This document shows positions 1-6,190 of a DNA stretch of 10,153 nucleotides, piece by piece. This DNA is from Alphaproteobacteria bacterium (lineage in GTDB: Bacteria; Pseudomonadota; Alphaproteobacteria; Micavibrionales; UBA2020), in the NCBI GenBank assembly GCA_029266795.1, contig JAQSWE010000065.1, forward strand, positions 1-10,153, in the 5' to 3' direction. A program made the translations under genes and the position numbers. The stretch's first letter is position 1; the number at the start of each line of letters is the position of its first letter. The notes under the pieces were generated by a model, which searched no databases, had not been told where the DNA came from, and saw only the letters and a program-made list of their open reading frames with translations.

Positions 1-43
1 CGCTGCGGGGCGCAGGCTGATTTTCTTTGCGAATGTCTGCCAT
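1..43 (-). CDS. 5' end of an unidentified gene (14 codons visible)
   Basis: Reading leftwards from an ATG at 41-43, the visible protein is MADIRKENQPAPRS and then leaves the window. A good Shine-Dalgarno (AGGAGA on the minus strand, about 48-55) sits a few bases before the ATG, and the frame is open to the edge, which is why it is called as a gene. The product cannot be recognised from 14 residues. The start resembles the beginning of the small protein encoded just upstream (292-456): both carry an E-N-Q-P-A-P-(R/K)-S succession when small gaps are allowed, which may be chance in such low-complexity sequence. A 12-nt-loop terminator at 208-247 separates the two genes, so this one probably has its own promoter in 44-207. 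Confidence 0.6.
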   Translation of the reverse strand, partial: MADIRKENQPAPRS

Positions 44-84
44 TTTGCTTCTCCTCTTGCCGGTGGTTGGTTTAAATTTCAAAG

Positions 85-167
85 TGAAGAGACAAAAACG
101 TTATGAAAGACCGGCTTTAAACGTCCTTGCCTCTTCATTAGGCCAACAGGCTGCCGGCGATAACGTT
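85..167 (-). promoter_or_regulatory. Possible structured 5' leader of the left-edge gene
   Basis: The 164 bp between the terminator at 208 and the left-edge start codon contain no convincing ORF, but do contain paired arms. AACGTTAT (97-104) is complementary to ATAACGTT (160-167); inside it ACCGGC (110-115) can pair with GCCGGC (153-158) with one G-U pair; inside that, GCCT (129-132) pairs with AGGC (140-143) around a 7-nt loop. On the minus strand the outer stem runs into a T5 stretch (94-98). An alternative pairing is TGAAGAG (85-91) with CTCTTCA (131-137). This could be an attenuator or leader RNA, or chance. It does not match a riboswitch class that I recognise. Confidence 0.25.
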
Positions 168-207
168 CCAAACAAAATTTCCAGCGTTTTCAGTTAATTA
201 TCGTGAC

Positions 208-247
208 AAAAAGGGAAAAGGCCGGGAAGCATTGCGCCCCCGGCCTT
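208..247 (-). terminator. Intrinsic terminator of the small Cys protein gene
   Basis: A 9-bp perfect stem, AAGGCCGGG (218-226) against CCCGGCCTT (239-247), encloses a 12-nt loop. Read on the minus strand the stem is followed by TT, CCC and then T5 (208-212), a reasonable U-rich tail. It lies about 45 bp beyond the stop codon of the gene at 292-456 and closes that short transcription unit. Confidence 0.65.
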
Positions 248-256
248 CCTTTTCAC

Positions 257-283
257 GAGAATACGTCGGTAGGACGTATTCTC
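257..283. repeat. Perfect 11-bp inverted repeat just after the small gene
   Basis: GAGAATACGTC (257-267) and GACGTATTCTC (273-283) are exact reverse complements around a 5-nt loop. The hairpin starts 8 nt after the stop codon of the gene at 292-456 (minus strand). It has no T-run of its own, and a complete T-tailed terminator follows at 208-247. It may stabilise the 3' end of a short mRNA, act as the first part of a tandem terminator, or bind a protein. Confidence 0.7.
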
Positions 284-291
284 ACGAAACC

Positions 292-456
292 TTACTGCTT
301 GGTGCCGCAGCCAGTCGAGCAGGAACCGGAATCCTTGCCTGCCGTGCCGGACACTTCGCTATCGCGGCCGGTGGGATGCTTCGTTTCGATGTTGAATTCA
401 TCCTGACCGATTTTCGAGGTGGATTTTGCGGGTGCTTGGGGTTGTTTGTTTTCCAT
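292..456 (-). CDS. Small 54-aa protein with Cys-x3-Cys C-terminus; possible RiPP (lanthipeptide-like) precursor
   Basis: This 54-codon frame starts at ATG 454-456, preceded by AAGGA about 10 nt upstream, and ends at TAA 292-294. It is followed by a hairpin and a terminator, so it looks like a complete one-gene unit. The protein begins MENKQPQAPAKSTSK, has a central DEFNIETKHPTGRD, and ends KDSGSCSTGCGTKQ, with the only cysteines at 46 and 50. No membrane segment or signal peptide is seen, and the body is polar and probably disordered. What is known: class I lanthipeptide leaders carry an F-(N/D)-(L/I)-(D/E) box, and cores are rich in Ser/Thr/Cys, for example C-T-P-G-C in nisin. Here FNIE at 21-24 and C-S-T-G-C at 46-50 fit that plan and the length is similar. 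No modification enzyme is visible in the window, so this is inference. Alternatives are a small metal- or redox-active Cys protein or an unrelated disordered protein. Confidence 0.6.
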   Translation of the reverse strand: MENKQPQAPAKSTSKIGQDEFNIETKHPTGRDSEVSGTAGKDSGSCSTGCGTKQ

Positions 457-572
457 GACTAATTATCCTTCATTTGTTGTTTTGTATTTGCTTGTGTTTA
501 GCAAACATCCAGCGCGTTTCTTGGTTCCGCGAGGTTAAGTGGAGAGGATAGAAGGATTTTTTGATGGCATCG

Positions 573-598
573 AAAAATGCCGCTACCCTCTCGCGGCA
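573..598 (-). terminator. Intrinsic terminator of the lptD operon
   Basis: On the minus strand TGCCGC (598 to 593), a 9-nt loop, GCGGCA (583 to 578) and then T5 (577 to 573) form a GC-rich stem with an immediate U-run. It lies about 50 bp beyond the stop codon of the membrane protein gene at 651-1379 and ends the unit that starts with lptD. The rest of the gap 457-650 shows only a weak TTTGC/GCAAA inverted repeat (487-505) upstream of the small Cys protein gene, and no clear promoter. Confidence 0.8.
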
Positions 599-650
599 AG
601 CCAACAGAGTTATCCGTGAAGGGTTCCGAAATTTTTGAACGGCAGGATTT

Positions 651-1379
651 TTAAGGATAATCGCAAGAGTCGGAAGTGACGCTCATAAATGAACGCTCGC
701 CCGCCGCGATCGTGAAGCGGTATTCCTTGTTGCCGACAACCAGCGAATGCTGGACGGGCAAGAGGCCGTCCTTCACGGTTTTCTTGCCGCCGATTTCGGT
801 GAAAGTGATCTGCACCTTTTTGCCGGGGTCATACCACGCTTCCGGCGCGCCGGCGGCGTTGACCGATGCCTGCCCGTCGCCCGCGACCGTCACAACACCG
901 TTGCCGAAGGCAACCGCACCCTGCGGACCGCTATAGACGGGTGTCTTCACGACAAATCTTTTCACGACAGGTTCCGTGCAGTTTTTCGGCGGGCGCGCGG
1001 CGTCGATCAGAAAGGCGAGACGCTCCGGCTTAATGCCGGAATCAAGCTGCTTTTTCACGAGGTCGGTGAGCTGCTTGAAAACGCCCTGCGGCACTTCCTG
1101 CTTGTATTTTTCTTCCAGCTGCTGGTAGCGCACCTGCGTCGACTGAACGTCGGAGTGCAGCTTGGTGATGACCTGATCCAATCCTGCGCGTTCTTCCTGC
1201 AGCTTAGTCGCCTGTTCCTTGAAGGCGAGCTGGCTGGTGCGCTCTTTCTCGCCGCCCCACCAGTAGCAGGTCGCGCAAAGCACGGCGATAAAAAAGATCA
1301 CCATGCCAATGCGGCGGTTGCGCTGCGCGTTCTTGCGGCGCGAACGGCGCCCGCCAAATTCATGCGTCATAAAATTCAT
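651..1379 (-). CDS. Unrecognised single-pass membrane protein with coiled coil, downstream of lptD
   Basis: This 242-aa protein is not recognised. The N-terminus is very basic (Arg/Lys-rich, residues 10-23), followed by one hydrophobic segment (about 24-41, GMVIFFIAVLCATCYWW). This predicts a type II inner-membrane protein with a small cytoplasmic tail and a periplasmic body. Residues 48-95 are charged and heptad-like (Gln/Glu/Lys/Leu-rich), a likely coiled coil. The remainder (about 98-242) looks globular and beta-rich and holds two cysteines (134 and 239) that could form a disulfide. The start ATG is 4 nt past the lptD stop; its Shine-Dalgarno GAGGAG overlaps the last lptD codons, so the two genes are co-transcribed and probably translationally coupled. 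ATG at codon 4 is an alternative start. A role in envelope or LPS biogenesis is inferred only from position. Confidence 0.85.
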   Translation of the reverse strand: MNFMTHEFGGRRSRRKNAQRNRRIGMVIFFIAVLCATCYWWGGEKERTSQLAFKEQATKLQEERAGLDQVITKLHSDVQSTQVRYQQLEEKYKQEVPQGVFKQLTDLVKKQLDSGIKPERLAFLIDAARPPKNCTEPVVKRFVVKTPVYSGPQGAVAFGNGVVTVAGDGQASVNAAGAPEAWYDPGKKVQITFTEIGGKKTVKDGLLPVQHSLVVGNKEYRFTIAAGERSFMSVTSDSCDYP

Positions 1380-1383
1380 GTCA

Positions 1384-3612
1384 TCACTCCTCTTCGCTGC
1401 CTTTTGTCAGGCGTATGCCGGGCGCGCTGAACTCGCCCAGATTTTTCAGTCCCACGCGCATCATCAGCACCGTGCCGTTTTCCCCCGATGCCTCGCTGAT
1501 CAGGCTGCGCGCGCCCTGAAGGGAAAAAGAAAAGCATTCATCGGCATAGTTGATGCCGAGTGCGGCTTTGCGCAGGCCGGGTTCCTCGCCCATATCGACC
1601 AGCGCCCCCGCATTCAGCCACCAGTTGGGGCGAAAGCTGTAGGTGCCGTCGAGCAGCGCCTGCTGGCGGGACTCAGTGAAGCCCGTGCCCGCCGTGGGGT
1701 CAATGAAAATATATTTTCCATTCACGGAAACCATGTCGTTGCCCGCATGCGCCTGGAATTCGTGGCGGTGGATCACAAGGTTGCGGTTATCCATCTGGAA
1801 GCGGTAATCGCCGCTTAAGTATTTCGAGACGCTGGCATTGATCTGGCCGACAACATCCGACGATTTGTCTTCGAGCCCCGAGCCATTGGGGAAAATGAGG
1901 TCCTCGTCGAGGCGATAGCTCTGGCCGAGGAAAATTTTTCCGTAGCGGCCGTTGTCGCCGTAAAGGCCCGCGCGAATGCCGTAATTGACGCGCGCGCCGT
2001 CTTCCACGCGGTCGATGCCGGGAAAGCGGTTGGGCGAGAACAGGTTGTTGGTATCGAGCTGGATATCGATGCTGTCTTCGTTCGGGATGTCGAGCGGCGT
2101 GTCGTCCGTCTGCGGGCTGGCGCTGATGCCGATCTGCGGCTCGATCATCACTTGCGCTTTTTCGACGCGGCGTACCATGGGATAGGAAAGATCGGCGCTC
2201 GCAACAGCCATGCCGCGCGCTTCCTGTGTGCTGCTCTCGAGCGCTGGGTTGAGGAGGGCGGCGGCGCTGTCCTGCACGGCGTAGAAATCACCACGTCCGG
2301 AAATATTCACGCGCGTGACGAAACCCTGCCTTGATACATCGCGGCGCTCCCAGCCGATATCGGCGGAGCCGCGCTGTACGTCCTGATCGCTGCCGGAGCG
2401 GCGCAGTTCCAGCGTCGACAGCCCCGCCGTCCAGCGTCCGCCGAACAGCTTGCCCGGTTCGCCGAAGCTGCGGTGGTCGAGGCTCGGCAGAATATCCGGC
2501 TGATCGGGGCGCAGGCCGAGGCGTACGTCCTGAAAGTTGAAAGCGGAAATGTTGGTATAATCGCGACCCGAAAAACGCTCGGCATAGGCGCGGCTTTCCA
2601 GCACGTCCTGATGGGTGATGTCGTAGAGGCGCAGGTATTCCTTGTCGGATGCACGCTCGATGTTAAAACCCGCACGCCACTTCTCGTCGATCTCGTAAAG
2701 GCCTGTGCCGAACAGGTGGCCGCGCAGACGGTCCTCCTCAACGCGCCCGTCTTCTTCATGACGGTCGGAATTCACGATGCTGCCGTCCAGCTGAATGCGG
2801 CCATGCTCGAAGCGCTTGCGTACCTCGCCTATTACCAGCACGCCCGCCTGTGTCGTCGGACGCACGCGCAAGGTGGCGTCGACATCGGGACGGATATCGC
2901 CAAAGTAATAGCCTGCTTCCGCATGCGCGCCCTGCTCGCTGCTATAGCCGTAGGACGGGCGCAGGAAACCGCTCTTGCGCTTTACCGACGGGTCGGCATG
3001 GCTGAAGATGGGCGCGAAGGCGAGCGGCACGCCCGCGAATTCGAGGCGCGCGTTTTTGTACTTCACCGAATGGTCTTTTTCATCGTGGATGACCTTGTCG
3101 GCCTTGATCTGCCACAAGGGCTTCGGGTCGGTCTCGCAAACTTTGCAAGGCGTATAGGACGCGTCAGTCAGCGTCATCTTGGTGCCGTTTTCTCGACGGG
3201 CTTCGGCGGCCGTAAAGCGCGAGCCATCGGCCAGCAGCGACAGCAAGCTATGGACGAAGCCGTCCTTCATGCTTTTATTCAGCGACACATATTCGGCGAA
3301 GCTGACATTGCCCTCGTCATCCAGCAGCGAGACGTTGCCGATGGCTTCCACCGTATCGGTATCGAGGTGATAAACCATCTTGTCGGCGCGCAGGATCTGG
3401 TTGCCCTGCACCAATTCCACATCGCCCTGCGCGGTGACGGTTTGCTTTTGCTCGTCATGCGACAATGATTTTGAATTGAATTTGACCGGCAGGTCGCTGG
3501 GTTTCACTTCCTGCGCCGCAACAGCGGTCACGCCCAGCATCAGGAAAATGCCGAGCATCGCCACGCGCTGCGCGACGGACTTACCCAAAGATTTAAGGCA
3601 TGGTTGTGACAA
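1384..3612 (-). CDS. lptD: LPS-assembly protein LptD (outer-membrane LPS translocon)
   Basis: LptD is the outer-membrane beta-barrel that, with the lipoprotein LptE, inserts lipopolysaccharide into the outer leaflet after delivery by the Lpt bridge. The 742-aa product has a signal peptide (hydrophobic 18-32, cleavage likely after Ala33 in AVAA-QE), an OstA/LptA-like jellyroll domain (about 45-150; TVTAQGDVEL, LRADKMVYHLDTDTVEAIG), and the signature YTPCKVC...PLWQIKADKVIHD (153-177). Next come VPLAFAPIFSHADPSVKRKSG (195-215) and FLRPSYG (216-222), typical of the family, and a long barrel to the C-terminus. Mature cysteines are 156, 159 and 693 only. The first usable codon is a TTG at 3612 with a weak ribosome site (CAGGG, 2-4 nt away); TTG at codon 9 would also keep the signal peptide. 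The next gene follows after 4 nt. The usual neighbours surA, pdxA and ksgA are absent here. Confidence 0.95.
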   Translation of the reverse strand: MSQPCLKSLGKSVAQRVAMLGIFLMLGVTAVAAQEVKPSDLPVKFNSKSLSHDEQKQTVTAQGDVELVQGNQILRADKMVYHLDTDTVEAIGNVSLLDDEGNVSFAEYVSLNKSMKDGFVHSLLSLLADGSRFTAAEARRENGTKMTLTDASYTPCKVCETDPKPLWQIKADKVIHDEKDHSVKYKNARLEFAGVPLAFAPIFSHADPSVKRKSGFLRPSYGYSSEQGAHAEAGYYFGDIRPDVDATLRVRPTTQAGVLVIGEVRKRFEHGRIQLDGSIVNSDRHEEDGRVEEDRLRGHLFGTGLYEIDEKWRAGFNIERASDKEYLRLYDITHQDVLESRAYAERFSGRDYTNISAFNFQDVRLGLRPDQPDILPSLDHRSFGEPGKLFGGRWTAGLSTLELRRSGSDQDVQRGSADIGWERRDVSRQGFVTRVNISGRGDFYAVQDSAAALLNPALESSTQEARGMAVASADLSYPMVRRVEKAQVMIEPQIGISASPQTDDTPLDIPNEDSIDIQLDTNNLFSPNRFPGIDRVEDGARVNYGIRAGLYGDNGRYGKIFLGQSYRLDEDLIFPNGSGLEDKSSDVVGQINASVSKYLSGDYRFQMDNRNLVIHRHEFQAHAGNDMVSVNGKYIFIDPTAGTGFTESRQQALLDGTYSFRPNWWLNAGALVDMGEEPGLRKAALGINYADECFSFSLQGARSLISEASGENGTVLMMRVGLKNLGEFSAPGIRLTKGSEEE

Positions 3613-3659
3613 AACCCTGTCCCGGCTTGTTATGAAGAATAGCTCCGGTTTAACGGCTT

Positions 3660-3688
3660 ATTTTCCTGAAAAATCAGGGAGGTGTCAA
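3660..3688 (-). promoter_or_regulatory. Candidate sigma-70-type promoter for lptD
   Basis: On the minus strand a perfect -35 hexamer TTGACA (3688 to 3683) is followed 17 bp later by GAAAAT (3665 to 3660), which matches TATAAT at four positions. It sits in the 85-bp gap between the helicase gene and lptD and would give a leader of roughly 40 nt. A short CCTGA/TCAGG dyad lies in the spacer. No terminator is visible after the helicase gene, so read-through from it is also possible. Confidence 0.4.
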
Positions 3689-3697
3689 CCGCTCAGG

Positions 3698-5020
3698 TCA
3701 TTTTCTGAGGAAGGACGGCACGTCATCGCCAAAGCCGCCATCATTTTGCTCGGGCTTCTCCGGCTTGTCGGCTTCAATTTCGATATTGTCGACATGGCGG
3801 TGGCGGTGGTTCTGTTTTTCGTGCCGGTTGTGGTGACGCTCGCGCTGGCGCACGGCGGGGGCCGGCCGGTCGCGCTCGGGCGGCGGCGGCGGTGCTTTAC
3901 CCACATCCACTTCCAGCACTTCGATCTTCTTGCCGATCAGCTTTTCGATGATACGCAGCGATTTATCATCCATCGCGGTCGCAAGCGTAAAGGCGCGGCC
4001 CTTCAGGCCGGCGCGGCCTGTGCGGCCGATGCGGTGGACGTAATCTTCCGGATGGTTCGGCACGTCCCAGTTGAACCCGTGGGATACCGCCTGCACATCG
4101 AGGCCGCGCGCGGCGACGTCGGAGCAGACGAGGACTTGCGTCGTGCCGGCCTTGAATGCGTTCAGCGCTTCCGTGCGCTCGCTCTGTTCCATGTCGCCAT
4201 GCAGTGCATCAGCCTTGATGCCTTTCGACTTCATGAAGCGGCGCACTTCCTCGATATCGCGCTTGCGGTTGCAGAACACGAAAGCGTTCTTGATGCCTTC
4301 GGATTCATACAGCTTGAAGAAAGCGGCCTGTTTTTGCTTGAAATGCGGCACATGCACGACAAACGCCTCGACATTGATCGCGGTCGATGCGGGTGGCGAA
4401 ATGGTGATGATTTTCGGGTTGCTGAGGAATTTGTCGGCAAGGCGCTTGATTTCCGGCGGCATGGTTGCCGAGAAAAACAGCGTCTGGCGGATCGGGGGCA
4501 GCAGCGACACGATCTTTTCAAGATCGGGAATGAAGCCCATATCCATCATGCGGTCGGCTTCGTCGATGACGAGGATTTTAATATCGGCGAGCAAAATCTT
4601 GCCGCGCTCGAACAGGTCGAGGAGACGTCCGGGGGTTGCGATCAGCACGTCGATGCCCTTGTCGAGCAGGCGGATCTGTTCATCCATCGAGGTGCCACCG
4701 ACGATCAGCGCCTTGGTCAGCGTCTGGTATTTGCCGTACTTGTCGAAATTTTCCGCCGTCTGCATCGCGAGTTCGCGCGTGGGGGAGAGAATGAGCGAGC
4801 GCGGCATGCGCGCTTTCGCGCGGCCACCGGCCAGCGCATCGATCATCGGAATGGTGAAGGCACCTGTCTTGCCCGTGCCCGTTTGCGCAAGGCCGAGGAC
4901 GTCGCGGCACATCTGGATCGCGGGGATGGATTGTTCCTGAATGGGTGTCGGGTTCTTGTATCCGGCTTCTTCAACAGCCCTGAGAACCTGATCGCTGAGA
5001 CCTAAGTCTTTAAATTCCAT
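3698..5020 (-). CDS. rhlE: RhlE-type DEAD-box ATP-dependent RNA helicase
   Basis: This 440-aa cytoplasmic enzyme uses ATP to unwind short RNA duplexes; family members act in ribosome assembly, mRNA decay and cold adaptation. All core motifs are intact: Q motif with TPIQ (25-28), Walker A AQTGTGKT (45-52), PTRELA (80-85), TPGR (129-132), DEAD (153-156), SAT (184-186), FVFCN (247-251), ARGLD (304-308) and HRIGRTGR (329-336). After the second RecA domain (to about 370) comes a Pro-run (377-381), a basic, His-rich stretch (389-409) and an acidic tail ending in DVPSFLRK, a form common among alphaproteobacterial RhlE proteins. The tail probably binds RNA or partners. ATG at 5020 aligns with the family start (MEFKDLGLSD), though no clear Shine-Dalgarno precedes it. 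It is divergent from deoC. The symbol follows the closest subfamily and could equally be another DEAD-box paralogue. Confidence 0.92.
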   Translation of the reverse strand: MEFKDLGLSDQVLRAVEEAGYKNPTPIQEQSIPAIQMCRDVLGLAQTGTGKTGAFTIPMIDALAGGRAKARMPRSLILSPTRELAMQTAENFDKYGKYQTLTKALIVGGTSMDEQIRLLDKGIDVLIATPGRLLDLFERGKILLADIKILVIDEADRMMDMGFIPDLEKIVSLLPPIRQTLFFSATMPPEIKRLADKFLSNPKIITISPPASTAINVEAFVVHVPHFKQKQAAFFKLYESEGIKNAFVFCNRKRDIEEVRRFMKSKGIKADALHGDMEQSERTEALNAFKAGTTQVLVCSDVAARGLDVQAVSHGFNWDVPNHPEDYVHRIGRTGRAGLKGRAFTLATAMDDKSLRIIEKLIGKKIEVLEVDVGKAPPPPPERDRPAPAVRQRERHHNRHEKQNHRHRHVDNIEIEADKPEKPEQNDGGFGDDVPSFLRK

Positions 5021-5071
5021 AATATCGCTTTTCGCTGTCTATTTACCGTATTTTTCGCAGATTTTGAGCCC

Positions 5072-5100
5072 TGAATACATTGTGCATACGCTGCTTTCAA
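5072..5100 (-). promoter_or_regulatory. Possible promoter for the helicase gene
   Basis: On the minus strand TTGAAA (5100 to 5095, five of six consensus bases) is followed after 17 bp by TATTCA (5077 to 5072, a poor -10). It would give a leader of about 45 nt ahead of the helicase ATG. It overlaps the inverted repeat described next. No better promoter was found for either divergent gene. Confidence 0.25.
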
Positions 5101-5104
5101 TGTA
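5076..5104. promoter_or_regulatory. Inverted repeat between divergent genes, candidate operator
   Basis: TACATTG (5076-5082) and CAATGTA (5098-5104) are exact reverse complements with centres 22 bp apart, about two helical turns. This geometry suits a dimeric regulator. The repeat lies in the 126-bp region between rhlE (minus) and deoC (plus) and overlaps the possible helicase promoter. A shorter dyad, TGTA-GTT-TACA (5101-5111), overlaps its right arm. The regulator is unknown. Confidence 0.35.
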
Positions 5105-5146
5105 GTTTACAAGCATTATTTCATATTTACGACCGAGGAGCCAGCC

Positions 5147-6187
5147 ATGGCGAAGCCCCATCCGCAGATGACAACGGATTCAACTCCGGTTGCCAATCTT
5201 CCCGTACGACTGCCCGTCCCCGCCAACAAGGGCCATGCCCATGAGCGCAACCCCGGCACCGACCTCAACCTCGACTGGATCGACGGCATCAACGTTAACC
5301 TTTCTGCTGTCGAGCGCCGCACCTCCACCCTTCTGGGCCGCCGCACGGTCAAGAAACAGTGGCAGGCCGCATGGCTGCTGAAGGCCGTTGCCTGCATGGA
5401 TTTGACCACGCTGTCGGGCGACGACACCCCCGGCCGCGTGAAACGCCTCTGCGCCAAGGCGCGCAAGCCGCTGCGTGATGACCTCGTCGAAGGCTTGGGC
5501 ATCGAGAAGCTGAACCTGACGACGGGTGCCGTCTGCGTTTATCATGAAATGGTGCCGACGGCAGTGAAGGAACTGCAGGGCACGAATATCCCCGTGGCTG
5601 CGGTCGCGGCGGGTTTCCCGCACGGCCTCTCCCCGCTGAAACAGCGCCTCGAAGAAATCCGCGCTTCGGTCGCGGAAGGCGCGAAAGAAATCGACATCGT
5701 CATCACCCGCGGCCATGTGCTGACCGGCAACTGGCAGGCGCTCTATGACGAAGTGAAACAGATGCGCGAAGCCTGCGGCGAAGCGCACCTTAAATCCATC
5801 CTCGCGACCGGCGAGCTGGCGACCATGCGCAACGTGGCGAAAGCCTCGATGGTCGCGATGATGGCGGGCTCCGACTTCATCAAGACCTCGACGGGCAAGG
5901 AAGCGGTTAACGCAAACCTGAACGTCACGATGGTCATGATCCGCATGATCCGCGAATTCGAAGAGCAAACCGGCTACAAGATCGGCTACAAGCCCGCAGG
6001 CGGCATCGCACATGCCAAAGACGTCATGAATTATCAGTTCATCATGAAGGAAGAACTGGGCAACCCATGGCTGCAGCCCGACCTGTTCCGCGTCGGCGCG
6101 TCGTCGCTGCTCGCCGATATCGAACGCCAGCTGGAGCATTATCTCACAGGCCGCTACTCGGCGAACAACCGCCATCCGGTGGGCTAG
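5147..6187 (+). CDS. deoC: Deoxyribose-phosphate aldolase (DERA), long animal-like form
   Basis: DERA reversibly cleaves 2-deoxy-D-ribose 5-phosphate to acetaldehyde and glyceraldehyde 3-phosphate, the last step of deoxynucleoside catabolism, in the cytoplasm. The 346-aa class I aldolase has the Schiff-base lysine K246 in DFIKTSTGK, the proton-relay lysine K282 in YKPAGG, and the catalytic Asp D183 in EIDIV. Short bacterial DERAs are about 220-260 aa; this one has about 80 extra N-terminal residues. Its segments ACGEAHLKSILATGEL (209-224) and KASMVAMMAGSDFIKTSTGK (232-251) closely resemble the animal enzyme as I remember it. The start is set by GAGGAG at 5135-5140, 6 nt before the ATG. It is the first gene of a tight three-gene unit with the 64-aa protein and the aldehyde dehydrogenase. 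No other deo gene is in the window. Confidence 0.95.
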   Translation: MAKPHPQMTTDSTPVANLPVRLPVPANKGHAHERNPGTDLNLDWIDGINVNLSAVERRTSTLLGRRTVKKQWQAAWLLKAVACMDLTTLSGDDTPGRVKRLCAKARKPLRDDLVEGLGIEKLNLTTGAVCVYHEMVPTAVKELQGTNIPVAAVAAGFPHGLSPLKQRLEEIRASVAEGAKEIDIVITRGHVLTGNWQALYDEVKQMREACGEAHLKSILATGELATMRNVAKASMVAMMAGSDFIKTSTGKEAVNANLNVTMVMIRMIREFEEQTGYKIGYKPAGGIAHAKDVMNYQFIMKEELGNPWLQPDLFRVGASSLLADIERQLEHYLTGRYSANNRHPVG

Positions 6188-6190
6188 ATC

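Noticed and set aside
79..138. A 19-codon minus-strand frame (MKRQGRLKPVF...) in the leader of the left-edge gene, as a leader peptide
   Set aside because: No ribosome site precedes it and it has no run of regulatory codons; the length is expected by chance.
203..462. Two overlapping plus-strand frames of 67 and 76 codons
   Set aside because: They run through the terminator and hairpin of the minus-strand small gene and lack ribosome sites; the 54-codon minus-strand gene explains the region better.
566..581. GGCAT/ATGCC hairpin as a plus-strand terminator
   Set aside because: There is no T-run after it on the plus strand, and the same bases are better explained as part of the minus-strand terminator at 573-598.
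2473..3468. A 331-codon plus-strand open frame opposite lptD
   Set aside because: The minus strand here encodes unmistakable LptD sequence; the plus-strand product shows no recognisable motif.
3380..5005. A 541-codon open frame on the plus strand opposite lptD and the helicase
   Set aside because: It is antisense to two genes with clear family motifs, bridges two different genes, has no ribosome site and has a composition typical of the reverse of GC-rich coding DNA.
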